This document shows, in pieces, positions 42,364-52,554 of a stretch of DNA of 64,000 nucleotides. The position numbers were made by a program, and so were the translations under genes. The notes under the pieces are model-generated. The model was not told the DNA's origin. It did not search any database and saw nothing but the letters and a program-made list of their open reading frames with translations. The first letter of the stretch is position 1. Each line of letters opens with the position of its first letter. The DNA is from Antilocapra americana (taxonomy: Eukaryota; Chordata; Mammalia; Artiodactyla; Antilocapridae), in NCBI GenBank assembly GCA_007570785.1, contig ML664159.1:973299-1037298 (forward strand), in the 5' to 3' direction.

Positions 42364-42570
42364 GTGCTCAGTCACTTGGTCATGTCTGACTCTTTGCAAC
42401 CCCAGAGACTATAGCCTGCCAGGCTTCTCTATCCATGGGGATTCTCCAGGCAAGAATGCTGGAGTGGGTTACCATGCCCTCCTCCAGGTGATCTTCCCCA
42501 CCCCCCGGGTTGAACCCAGGTCTCCCACATTGTAGGAAGATTCTTTACAGTCTGAGCCACCAGGGAAGCC
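42364..42570 (-). mobile_element. Bov-tA SINE
   Basis: Full-length minus-strand copy ending GAGCCACCAGGGAAGCC. CCAATAAAT on its left and CCAATGAAT on its right are probably its target duplication with one change, which places it at the edge of the neighbouring Bov-A2 duplication. Confidence 0.9.
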
Positions 42571-45062
42571 CAATGAATAGTCAGACTTAAAGCTCCAATA
42601 TATGCAACCAGAATACTTAATTTATTTTAATTTTTCTTATAATTCTAAACTTACAGTTTACTTGATCTTGTAGAGTTTAGGTTAGGATACAGAAGATGCG
42701 ACACACTATATCAACAAAAAAGGTGATATTGAAGGCAAGAGTAGAGCTGTGTCTAGGATTTTTAGGGAAGACAACCGAAAAGGCTTATTTTGAATCAAGA
42801 AGTGAAATGTATATATTTCTCATTTTCATTCTTGTTCCTTACTTCTGAACTATGCTCAGACCTCCCTTTGGAGTAACTTATACTTCTTACTTTGATTTGC
42901 TTCCAGTGGCTCAAGGTGAAAAAATTTTTTTATCCTGTAAGCATAACAATGGGGAAAAAAACTGCTTTCCTTAATAATCCTGGGTAATATGTCTAATACA
43001 TTTGCCAGCAGTGAGGAATGAGCCTGCAAGGAAGTAAAGACACACATCTAATAAACTCTAATGACACAGTACAAAGGCCTAATTGTTGCTAAAATTTATG
43101 AGTTCAGTGTCCTTTCTCTTTTCAGCCTGGAGAAACAATCTTACCATATTCTGAGCATCTTCCATCCTACATGATTTTTCTGTATCTCCTTTGAAAATGA
43201 CTGCAAAATGCTATAAACTCTTTGTTGTATGGCATTATGTGGAAACTAGATGTACTGGTTAATCCAAGAATTAATAAGCATTTTCCATATGTATAGGTGA
43301 CAAAATGAGATCAAACCCACCTTAAAGTACCTTATGCTTTCTCTGGTTCTAATAGCCCTGCTGTCTCTCTCAAAGCTCTACAATAGCTATTAAATGTCTA
43401 CACTATCTTTGTGCTACTGACAAGTATATGTCTCAATTGATCAAGAGTCCTCATTACTGGAGTGCCAGGAAACAACATTGTAGTTTCGTTTGTATTTTTA
43501 AAATAAGGCAGAACGTTATTATCTTCACAAGGCATATGGTAATGTTCCCCAACTTACCCAAAGAGAATAAAGCCTGTTGCTGATTAAATACCAAAGTTCC
43601 TTTTAGTTAATGCTCATGGAGGGTATGGGGAAGTGTATGGACACCTGTTCTATGAAAACAAAATACACAATTTTAAAAGGTTCTTCTTTTTTTCCTGTTT
43701 TAGCAGTTGTTTTACTTTGCTTTATTTTTACTATGGGATAAATTCTTCCCACTAGTCCTCTCATGATTTATTTCATTATGACACATGAATAACAATAGAT
43801 AGAAGCTAGTTGGGGTCGGAGGGTGTCAAACAAGATAAAGCTATATTGACTTGTTTCATTTGAAACTCATGATCTGAAACCTAAAAGCATATTTAATAGG
43901 CTCCTGCAACTTCTTCATAGAGGGGACTCAATAAATATTTCCCAATGGAATAATGCGAAGTTTTAAAATATTGTATTTAGGCAGGAAGCATCTCCTACAC
44001 ATTTAAATTTTTAAGTTCATACTGTATTTATTGTTCTACTATAGTTACTGGCTGCACAGTTAATATTATTAAATGAGAAACTGGGCAAGTGAGTAAGTCA
44101 TTCATCCAGGGTACCCTGTGTGACGTGTGGCCTAGGATGCACTGCCCAAATGGAACACTTTTTCTTTTCAAACAAGAAAATGTTGACTATCAGAAATTTG
44201 ATTATGAATTTCTCTGCCAATATTTTATGTATATGATAGCAACAAAAAGTCCAAAGGGACCAGTAAGGGTCAAATTAAACATGAATGTCCACATGAAAGA
44301 CAGCAAACTTCCACGAACAGCTAATTAATGAATGTAAAAGCGCATGTAGACACACATAAAACTGAGGGAAAATGATATTTGAATTAAATTCAAAATGTTG
44401 AGCAACGGATTCAACTTCAGACAAGATGCTCAGATTCTGAAAGAAAAAAGAAAAACATGATGCCGAAGAGTAAGATAATTTACAAATTGGGATTCACCAC
44501 TGCCCAGAAATGCTAAGTAGAAGAGGGAACGGGATGCAGACTGGACATTTCATGTACATTCATCCACATAGATAGTACCATAATAAGTAATGCTCTCCTT
44601 GGCCAGAATGAAAAAGGCAGACCCTTTTCGTTTATAGGTAATGTGGATGAATCATTCACAAAAGACTAAAATTTTTGTTTCTAGGTTGAACCCCAAAGCC
44701 TTTCAAGCTTGATTAGCTTATATTGTTTTTACATTTTTAAGAGCACAGGATAAAGTAGAATGATGATTTGTTCTCTGTAGTGGTGATATCTTTCAGGAGT
44801 TACACATCACTGGGTCAATGTGGATTGATGTACAGTGGTCGCAGCCTGAAAATTCTCTGGAAAGAGTAGACATTATTTCCAAGTCATCATCTACAGTGAA
44901 TTCTAGTTCTTAATCTTTATTTGCTTATAAATTACTTCTCCTGACAAGAGCTATATTTAGCTGAACTATGTGATTTGATTTTCAAATCCTCCACCCGCAC
45001 ACATATATATTTAAGTAATTGTTTCGAAGGTTCACAATCATCACTTTGTGAGGAAGGAAAGC
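42571..45062. other. Largest repeat-poor stretch, unassigned
   Basis: About 2.5 kb with no young transposon and no recognised gene. A 79-codon frame (44089-44328, plus) has no known domain. CTCAATAAATATTT near 43929 could be a scrap of an L2 tail. Confidence 0.45.
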
Positions 45063-45265
45063 AGTGCATGCGTGCTTAATTGTTTAGTCGTGTCTGACTC
45101 TTTTGCAACCCCAAGGACTGTAACCCGCCAGGCTCCTCTGTCGATGGGATTTTTCAGGCAAAAATACTGGAGTGGGTTGCCATTTTCCTCCTCGGCAGGA
45201 TCTTCTTGACCTAAGGATGTAACCTGCATTTCGAGCGTCTCCTGCATGGCAGGCATCCTTTACCC
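45063..45265 (-). mobile_element. Bov-tA SINE (diverged)
   Basis: GTTTAGTCGTGTCTGACTCTTTTGCAACCCC to GTCTCCTGCATGGCAGGCATCCTTTACC; the head end is altered (CCCCCAAAACAAC instead of GAGCCACC). Confidence 0.85.
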
Positions 45266-45604
45266 CCAAAACAACTTCTGTTACAAGTAAAAACACCCCT
45301 TAGTACAAATAATTAGTACCCAAAAAATCCCTCAGTGCAAATTCCTGTAGGTGAAAATTATGTCTATCATCTGACCTTTGTGTCACATTGCCTTACAGAG
45401 CAAGTAGACAAAGCCCTTCAGAGAGCCGCCCACGCTGAGTAAAACTGCTTTGATGGGTTCACTGCTTCTTTTGCCGTTTCAGTGAAGATTCCAGATGATA
45501 GGCATAAACTAAATAGAACTGAACAGTAAATAGGAATGTGCCTTCTGTCATGTTAATCGGAAAAAGGCTGTAGTGCAGTTTAGACTGGAGAAGCAGCATG
45601 AAAC
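45266..45604. other. Unassigned sequence with a possible small exon
   Basis: No transposon recognised. Around 45374-45441 a pyrimidine-rich stretch ends in TTACAG and is followed by a short open frame EQVDKALQRAAHAE and a TAA stop. See the findings; unsupported as a gene. Confidence 0.3.
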
Positions 45605-45730
45605 CCGAAGTCAGGAGACGAAGGAGTCTGGTCCTTGTTCTGCCATTTGCTTGCTGAGTGACACTGGGAAAGTTGCTTAACTTTTCTGAGGAAGTTTTGT
45701 GAAAATGGAGGATTATACTTAATCTTTACT
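45605..45730 (+). mobile_element. MIR SINE
   Basis: TTGTTCTGCCATTTGCTTGCTGAGTGACACTGGGAAAGTTGCTTAACTTTTCTGAGG is the MIR core (TCTGCCACTTACTAGCTGTGTGACCTTGGGCAAGTCACTTAACCTCTCTGAG). Confidence 0.85.
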
Positions 45731-45841
45731 GTTTCATGTAGCTATTTGAAAAATTTGGTAATCAAACTGCTGTTTTAATCGTATTTTCTCTTTTCGTATC
45801 GATGTATTCATGGGCGCTAGAGCCATTAGAGATATAGACAT

Positions 45842-46048
45842 AGCCCCTAGGTGGCGCAGTTGTAAAGCCCCTGCCTGCCCATACCGCGGATTCAGTCCCC
45901 GGGCCGGGACGGTCCCCTGGAGGAGGAAATGGCAACCCGCTCCAGTATTCTTGCCTGGAAAATCCCATGGATGGAGGAGCATGGTAGGCTACAGTCCATG
46001 GGGTCACAGAGAGTCGGACACGACTAAGCGACTTCACTTTCACTTTTT
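45842..46048 (+). mobile_element. Bov-tA SINE, CpG-rich
   Basis: Head CCCTAGGTGGCGCAGTTGTAAAG, body and a CACTTTCACTTTTTCATG tail. It keeps more CpGs than its neighbours (CCGCGGATTCAGTCCCCGGGCCGGGACGG), which hints at a young or unmethylated copy. Confidence 0.9.
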
Positions 46049-46698
46049 CATGAGCAGAATAAGCATACATATATTTGGCAGCTTGGAGGAGTTGTGGATT
46101 TGTTTGTTTTTCACGTGTGCTTTAACAAGTATGTATTTGCTCTGTTGAGTGGAGTGCTGAGTAGTGTCAGTTCAATCCTATGTTGATTATATTGTTCAGT
46201 TATTACTAGCTACTACTTATGGTTGCTTTTGCGTCCTTAGATCTCCTTACACTGCCATTCTGGAAATAAGATTTTGAAACAGTGTTTCCTTTGTCTTTTA
46301 CTATATTTACTATAGCCATTTTGGTAAAATTCTCATGATATTTTTTCTTAATTTCCTAATTCTGTGGTCTGATGGTTTGTTTCATTTTGAAATCTGAAGA
46401 TTCACTTTGTATATTGTATTATTTCTGTCTTTACTGAAAGAATTTAACATTAGCATTCTATAAAAATTTGAAGCCATCCTTATAGTCTCCAAGATGTTTT
46501 AAAAACTGATAAATATAGTTTAATTGATAAGAAATTTAAAGAGAATTTTTTAAGGAAACACAGAAATATAATGAGTAAGGACTATTTTTTTCTAGGAAAC
46601 TCTTTTTTTCTTCAATCTTATTACATTTGTTATCTTCAGTATTCCTAAAGTCCTCTTAATTTTCTATCTTCCAAGTTGTTGCTTTACCTTACTATATT
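46049..46698. other. Unassigned AT-rich sequence
   Basis: Nothing recognised. Confidence 0.4.
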
Positions 46699-46732
46699 GT
46701 ATTAGTTTACTAAGCCTGCCATAGCAAAATGC

Positions 46733-47682
46733 CAGTCTAAGTTCAGTTCAGTTCAGTCACTCAGTCGTGTCCGACTCTGCAGCATGCCAGGCCTCCCTGT
46801 CCATCATCAACTCCCAGAGTCCACCCAAACCCATGTCCATCTAGTCGGTGATGCCATCCAGACATCTCATCTTCTGTCACCCCCTTCTCCTTCTGCTCTC
46901 AATCTTTCCCAGCATTAAGGTCTTTTCAAATGAGTCAGCTCTTGCATCAGGTGGCCAAAGTATTGGAGTTTCAGCTTGAGCATTCTTTGGCATTGCCTTT
47001 CTTCAGGATTGGAAGGAAAACTGACCTTTCCCAGTCCTGTGGCCACTGCTGAGTTTTCCGTATTTGCTGGCATATTGAGTGCAGCACTTTCACAGTGTTA
47101 TCTTTCAGGATTTGAAATAGCTCAACTGGAGTTCCATCACTTCCACTAGCTTTGTTCGTAGTGATGCTTCCTAAGGCCCACTTGACTTCACATTCCAGGA
47201 TGTCTGGCTCTAGGTGAGTGACCACACCATTGTCATTATCTGGGTCATGAAGATCTTTTTTGTACAATTCTTCTATGTATTCTTGCCACCTCTTCCTAAT
47301 ATCTTCTGCTTCTGTTAGGTCCCTACCATTTCTGCCCTTTATTGAGTCCATCTTTGCATGAAATGTTCCTTTTTCTCTAATTTTCTAATGTTCCAAAAAT
47401 CTCTAATTTTCTTGAAGAGATCTCTAGTCTTTCCCATTCTATTGTTTTCCTCTATTTCTTTGCATTGATCGCTGAGGAAGGCTTTCTTATCTCTCCTTGC
47501 TATTCTTGGAACTCTGCATTCAAATGGATATATCTTTCCTTTTCTCCTTTGCTTTTCGCTTCCCATCTTTTCACAGCTTTTTGTAAGGTCTCCTCAGACA
47601 GCCATTTTGCTTTGTTGCATTTCTTTTTCTTGGGTATGGTCTTGATTCCTGTCTCCTGTGCAGTGTCACAAACCACAGTCTA
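46733..47682 (-). mobile_element. BovB LINE with internal deletion and 7-bp target duplication
   Basis: 46740-47675, minus strand. The 3' end (46740-46976) joins directly to the early reverse-transcriptase region (from GCATTCTTTGGCATTGCC at 46979), skipping about 1 kb that includes the YADD region. CAGTCTA at 46733-46739 and 47676-47682, inside the MaLR LTR. Confidence 0.9.
46977..47600 (-). pseudogene. BovB ORF2 fragment (linker and early reverse transcriptase)
   Basis: Minus-strand frames 47566-47339 (PRIARRDKKAFLSDQCKEIEENNRMGKTRDLFKKIRD) and 47351-46971 (DSIKGRNGRDLTEAEDIRKRWQEYIEELYKKDLHDPDN, then ECEVKWALGSITTNKASGSDGTPVELFQIL and RSVFLPILKKGNAKECSS). They are separated by a frameshift. 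The second ends exactly where the internal deletion joins the 3' part. All catalytic motifs downstream are lost. Confidence 0.85.
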
Positions 47683-47906
47683 CGGTGTCTTAAACTAAAG
47701 AAATCTATTTTCTCACAGTTCTGGAGGATGGAAGTTCAAGATTAAGTTGCCAACAAAGTTTCCCCTGAAGTCTCTCTTCTTGGCTTGCAGATGGCCACCT
47801 CCCTGCTGCCTTTTCATATGGCCACCGATCTGTGCATACACGCCTTTGGTGTCTCTTGCTGTGTCCAGATTCTCTCTTTTTATAAGGATACTAATGCCAA
47901 AACTTA

Positions 47907-48720
47907 GCCTTTGTGTGCACTGGTACTGAGTAAAATCTTGGAGACAGAGTTTTGGGTGAATTAGTAAAGAATTGCCTTATTGCTTTGATAGGACTTCCCT
48001 GGTGGCTCAGACGGGTAGAAGCATCTGCCTACAATAGAGGAGACCCGGGTTTGATCCCTGGGTCAGGAAGATTCCCTGGAGAAGGAAATGGCAACCCATT
48101 CCAGTACTCTTGCCTGGAAAATCCCATGGATGGTAGAACCTGGTAGGCTACAGTCCATGGGGTCGCAAAGAGTCAGACACGACTGAGCAACTTCACTTTC
48201 ACTTTCACTTTTGATAGGCAAAGGTAGACACAGCAGGTTCATACCCCCAAAACTCTGTGTCCCAAACTGGTGAGGTTTGTGAGAAGTTTTATAGCCAAGG
48301 GACAGGGTTGCTTCTAAGGACCAGGCTGCATGCAAGCCCTATATTCCTTTAATCTGAGATCTCCTGTCTGTCATCTCATGGTCTCATAATCTGTGATTCT
48401 TGGTTCTCGAGGTTACTGAATTGTGACTTCCTCTCTGGAACATCTTCTGGTTGGTGGGGATTTTAGTTCTGCAGAAGAGCGCCAAGATATTGTTGTGAAT
48501 ACCTCTTGAGGAAGAACCAGGACCCAGCCCCAAGGCTGTGTTATTGTTTCTTGACTGCTCTTCCCTTTCTTCTGCATCCCCTCCCTTTCCTGAATAGCCA
48601 GTGTTTGAACCTACCCTTTGGAACTCAGGAAACAAAGAAAGGCTTTTGTGCTCAGGCACCCTATTTGGTCCCATTCAGTTTCAATACCAGTCACAATGGA
48701 TTAGCTGACCCCCTCCCCCA
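47907..48720 (-). mobile_element. ERV LTR inserted in the MaLR LTR
   Basis: Inferred from the break in the MaLR LTR and from LTR-like signals on the minus strand: CTATAAAACTT (TATA-like) at about 48294-48284, an AATAAG polyadenylation-like signal near 47978, and a terminal region reading CTCAGTACCAGTGCACA. Ends cannot be fixed; TTAGC occurs at 47904-47908 and 48701-48705 and may be a duplication. Family not identified. Confidence 0.5.
47984..48217 (+). mobile_element. Bov-tA SINE with 8-bp target duplication
   Basis: Element 47992-48209, head GACTTCCCTGGTGGCTCAGACGG and a CTTTCACTTTCACTT tail. TTTGATAG at 47984-47991 and 48210-48217, inside the LTR. Confidence 0.92.
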
Positions 48721-48740
48721 ACAGCCTCATTTTAACTAAG

Positions 48741-48945
48741 GCATCACAGGTGGCACAGCAATCAACAATCTGCCTGACAATACAGGAGACTCAAGAGAGG
48801 CAGGTTTGATCCCTGGGTCAGAAAGATCCCTTGGAGTAGGAAATGGCCACCCACTCAAGTATTCTTGTCTGGAAAATCCATGGAGAAAGGAGCCTGGTGG
48901 ACTATATATAGTCAACAATTGAGACAAAACTGAACACAGCATACA
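48741..48945 (+). mobile_element. Bov-tA SINE (diverged)
   Basis: GGCATCACAGGTGGCACAGCAATC head, TTTGATCCCTGGGTCAG, ACTCAAGTATTCTTGTCTGG and a decayed end (GAGACAAAACTGAACACAGCAT). Interrupts the MaLR LTR. Confidence 0.8.
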
Positions 48946-49224
48946 GCAGTCATCTCTCCAGAGGCTGTCTCTCCTAAGGAGTATTGGGGTTATATGAATT
49001 TTGAGAGGGACACAATTAAGCTCATCTGATATACAGTCTAAGTCTTCCTTGCATTGATACATTGTTTAGTATTAATGAAAGCATATTTTCAATCCAATAA
49101 TCAACACACAACTGCTGTAAGAAAGACTAACTGAGGCACCCCATTATAGTAGTCCTTATCCAGCCCTTGTTCTCTCACCCATTTAACCTACCTTTTGTTT
49201 TCTCTCTCTTTCTTGCTTAATTGT

Positions 49225-49660
49225 TTTCTGAAAATGACTGCCCTCCAGCTACACCCGATGTTTACCCTTCTAGGGCAACACTCCCTAACATGTCTTTCCT
49301 CTGGGAGCAGTCTTCATTCCAGAAGGAATGTCTCCAGAAGATAATCTCAAGGAACATCTGAACCTGTCTGGGAATCACCTGATGCCAGCCCTAGTGATCT
49401 CAATGCCCCCAGGAGGAGGAGAAGAATGCAGGACCACATCAACCTTGACCCTTATCTTCAGTCCCATTTTCCATCCTAAAACTATAAGACCTCTTCTAGT
49501 TTCCCAAGAAGGAGGACACAGTCTTGAAAACATTAGCTTTCTGTGGTCCCCTTTGCCCGGGGAAACAATAAAAGTACTCCTTTCTTCTCCTCCAAAACTC
49601 TGTCTCTGTATTTATATTCAGCAATGGTGAACAGAGACCTGTTTTTTGGCAACACAACCA
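49225..49660 (+). mobile_element. Probable ERV LTR, plus strand
   Basis: Contains a TATA-like ACTATAAGACC at 49482, AATAAA at 49567-49572 and a U5-like CTTTCTTCTCCTCCAAAACTCTGTCTCTGTATTTATATTCAG ending near TTTTTTGGCAACACA. The signal order fits an LTR, but no paired end or target duplication was found and the family is unknown. Confidence 0.45.
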
Positions 49661-50577
49661 CTTCTAAACAGACTTTTAGTAGGCATTATAATTTTAATTA
49701 CATCAATCAGTACTTATATGATATTATAAATATTTCCAGCAAATCTATTCATTTTTTCATGAAATGATAGAGTACAATAATTTCCTAGTTTCTTCCTCCT
49801 TCATTCTTCTACTTGACAAGGAAATTTATTAATAGATAATCACTCATAAACCAGCATTACAGAAATCTTCTAATACTACATAATCCTGTGTCCCAGAGAA
49901 TACCTACTAAACACTTGTTAGATTAATTTAGTTAGGTTTGGGTCTTTGTTTTTTTACTTGTAGGAACCTAAAAGCCAATAAAAACAGAGACAAGGATCTA
50001 GGAATCAAACTATTTGCTATATGACACACAGTAACAATTGTTAAAAATCGATGCTAATAGATGACAAAGACATGACAAAGCTCTCTGATACATGTTCTTC
50101 ATGTTGGTCGATGCACAGTTAATGACTTCACTCTCCTGGTACAGCCCTGTCTCCTACACCTTGTTACCATAGAGAAAGCTGTGAATATGAAGTTGGGTCT
50201 GTGAAGGCAGTTTTAGGATTTCTGCAGGATTTGCTAGCAGTTTTACAGTTTCTCTCCAGGGTTTTCCTGGCCTTTTAGAAAGCTTGGGCTCTTACCCAGA
50301 ACAGGCTGACCAACCTCTGCAGGGACCTATTTAACCTTGTCATTAGCAAGAGGAAAACCTAAGCAATTCCCATGTCAATTTGGTAGAGAATGAAGCTACA
50401 GGTCACACAGACTAAGGATTTTGCCTGTTAAGTTCAAAGTCATAATATGAATAATTGATGAAGCTGCAAATTCCAGTCTAACGACTTTTATCCCAGAATG
50501 ATTCCATCTTCTTTCACTGGTGTTAAAGCAGGAACTTGACAAGTCTCGCTAACTATATAAAATTATCAACTGTGAAG
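49661..50577. other. Unassigned sequence
   Basis: About 0.9 kb, AT-rich at the left, unique-looking at 50100-50480. No gene recognised. Confidence 0.4.
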
Positions 50578-50578
50578 G

Positions 50579-50782
50579 CTTCCCTGGTGGCTCAGACGGT
50601 AAAGCGTCTGCCTACAATGCGGGACCCCGGATTTGATCCCCTAGGTTGGGATGATCCTCTGGAGAAGGAAATGGCAACCCACTCCAGTACTCTTGACTGG
50701 AAAATCCCATGGACAGAGGAGCCCGGTAGGCTACAGTCTATGGGGTCGCACAGAGTCGGACACGACTTCACTTCCACTTTCA
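50579..50782 (+). mobile_element. Bov-tA SINE
   Basis: Head GGCTTCCCTGGTGGCTCAGACGG, body, end GTCGGACACGACTTCACTTCCACTTTCAAG. Confidence 0.92.
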
Positions 50783-50790
50783 AGCATGTG

Positions 50791-51077
50791 TTGCTGCTGC
50801 TGCTGCTGCTGCTGAGTCGCTTCAGTCGTGTCCGACTCTGTGCGACCCCATAGACGGCAGCCCACCAGGCTCCCCCGTCCCTGGGATTCTCCAGGCAAGA
50901 ACACTAGAGTGGGTTGCCATTTCCTTCTCCAAAGCATGACAGTGAAAAGTGAAAGTGAAGTCTCTCAGTCGTGTCCGACTCTTAGCAACCCCATGGACTG
51001 CAGCCTACCAGGCTCCTTCGTCCATGGGATTGTCCAGGCAAGAGTACTGGAGTGGGGTGCCACTGCCTTCTCCGCAA
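50791..51077 (-). mobile_element. Bov-A2 SINE
   Basis: Minus strand: (GCT)n microsatellite at 50791-50813, then two BovA monomers linked by AAAGCATGACAGTGAAAAGTGAAAGTGAAG. AAGCATGTGTT and AAGAGTGTGTT on the two sides look like a target duplication with two changes. It faces the Bov-tA before it. Confidence 0.92.
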
Positions 51078-51093
51078 GAGTGTGTTAGGCAAA

Positions 51094-51288
51094 TGAATTG
51101 CTTTCTTTGGTAGTAGAGAATCTGCTTTCCAGGGCAGGAGATACAAGATACTTGGGTTTGATCACTGGGTTGGGAAAATCCTCTAGAGGAGGAAATAACA
51201 ACCCACTCCAGTGTTCTTGCCTAGAAAATTCCTTGGACAGAAGAGCCTTGCGGGGTCACAGAGAGTCGGACACGATTTGAGCAGCATG
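51094..51288 (+). mobile_element. Bov-tA SINE (diverged)
   Basis: TTGCTTTCTTTGGTAGTAGAGAATCTGC head, TTTGATCACTGGGTTGGG, CACTCCAGTGTTCTTGCC and GAGTCGGACACGATTTGAGC; part of the body is missing. Confidence 0.85.
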
Positions 51289-51379
51289 TACGCATGCGCA
51301 AACTGTGGCGCAGCTAACCTTCAGCGGTCTCATTAAACCAGGGTCAGATGTCAGGAAATCAGATTATTTAAGAGATGCC

Positions 51380-51723
51380 GGCAGACTTTTTTTTTTTTAA
51401 TAATTTTAAAAAATTTTAATGTTTTTATTTTTTATTGGATGAAGATTATTTAAATTCTATGATGCTTTGCAGTTTTCAGAAGTCTTGCACACATGATTTC
51501 GTATAATCCTGGAATTACCCCTTTCCCCTGTCTTCCTCTGTATTGCCCCTCCTGTCTAACCTCTCCCCATAGGTAACCACTGGTTTGTTCTCTGTATCTG
51601 TGAATGTGCTTCTTTTTTATTTTTATATATTAGTTTGTTGTATTTTTTAGATTCCACATATAAGTGATATACAGTATTTGTTTTTCTCATCTAACTTCTT
51701 TCACTTAGCATAATTGGGCAGAC
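51380..51723 (-). mobile_element. L1 3' UTR fragment with 7-bp target duplication
   Basis: 51387-51716: T-rich tail, reversed 3' UTR (GGTAACCACTGGTTTGTTCTCTGTATCTGTGA) and the start of the ORF2 end region (ATTCCACATATAAGTGATAT). GGCAGAC at 51380-51386 and 51717-51723. Confidence 0.85.
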
Positions 51724-51969
51724 ATTTTTCAGAGCTGCTTAGTATATTCAAAGATGTTTTAATTAAATCAGAATAGAAAATTTTATGCCTATTCTTCCCT
51801 AGATGTGGTACACAAGATAAAAAAAAATAAAGTTGTTTAATGTATACAGATGTCTAAACTAGAACTTGCTGGGGAAAGAGACTGATCAAAAAAATTCCTA
51901 GGCCTTGTTAACCATCCTCTCCTTACCACTAACCCAGTGCCTGGAAAAAGTAAGAGGCTAACAATGTAT

Positions 51970-52190
51970 TGGTGGTAGTTTAGTTGCTAAGTCATGCCTG
52001 ACTCTTGCATCCCCATGGACTATAGCCCACCAGATTCCTCTGTCCATGGGATTTCCCAGGCAAGAATACTGGAGTCGGTTGCCATTTCTTTCTCCAGGGG
52101 ATCTTCCTGACCCAGGGATCAAACCCACATCTCCTGCATTGTTCATGGCCTCCTCCTGCATTGCTGGCAGATGCTTTACTGCTGAACTGT
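51970..52190 (-). mobile_element. Bov-tA SINE with internal duplication
   Basis: Minus-strand copy. CTCCTGCATTG occurs twice (about 52131 and 52153) in the tRNA-derived part, a 22-bp local duplication. It ends at TTTACTGCTGAAC, where a plus-strand copy begins. Confidence 0.88.
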
Positions 52191-52368
52191 TGATAAAGCA
52201 TCTGTCTGCAATGCAAAAGATGCAAGTTTGATCTCTGAATTGGGAGGATTCCTTGCAGAAGGAAATGGCAACCAGCTCTACCGTTTTTGCCTGGGAAATC
52301 CAGTCGACAGGGGAGTCTAGCAAGCTACAGTCCTTCAGGTTGCAAAGAGTTGGACATAACTGACAACT
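52191..52368 (+). mobile_element. Bov-tA SINE, head slightly truncated
   Basis: GATAAAGCATCTGTCTGCAATGCAAAAGATGC to GAGTTGGACATAACTGACAACTACAAC. Back-to-back with the minus-strand copy before it, forming an inverted repeat. Confidence 0.85.
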
Positions 52369-52376
52369 ACAACATA

Positions 52377-52531
52377 TTAATTGTAGTTAATTATTAATTA
52401 TAATTAAATATATCAATTTTAAATAAAACAATATATTAATTGAAATAAATTACTTGTAGTTAATTATTAATTGTAGTTAAATATATTAATTGTAAACAAA
52501 ACAATAATATATTAATTGAAATAAATTAGAG
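52377..52531. repeat. AT-rich tandem duplication (about 75 bp x 2)
   Basis: Two similar units, each with TAGTTAATTATTAATT, an AATATATYAATTKTAAA block and TATTAATTGAAATAAATTA. The unit ends fall at about 52454 and 52528. Confidence 0.85.
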
Positions 52532-52554
52532 AATCAAAAATTTTTATAAAATAA

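Larger units (their letters stand above)
46699..49040 (-). mobile_element. MaLR LTR (MLT1-like) split by BovB, another LTR and SINEs
   Basis: Four pieces of one reversed MaLR LTR. 46699-46739: GTATTAGTTTACTAAGCCTGCCATAGCAAAATGCCAG. 47683-47906: TAAAGAAATCTATTTTCTCACAGTTCTGGAGGATGGAAGTTCAAG, then CTTTTTATAAGGATACTAATGCC. About 48721-48740: GCCTCATTTTAACTAA. 48946-49040: CTCCTAAGGAGTATTGGGGTTATATGAATTTTGAGAGGGACACAA. Their order matches the uninterrupted copy at 31494-31893. Confidence 0.8.

Noticed and set aside
44089..44328. 79-codon frame in the repeat-poor island
   Set aside because: No recognisable domain, no splice context and length within chance expectation.
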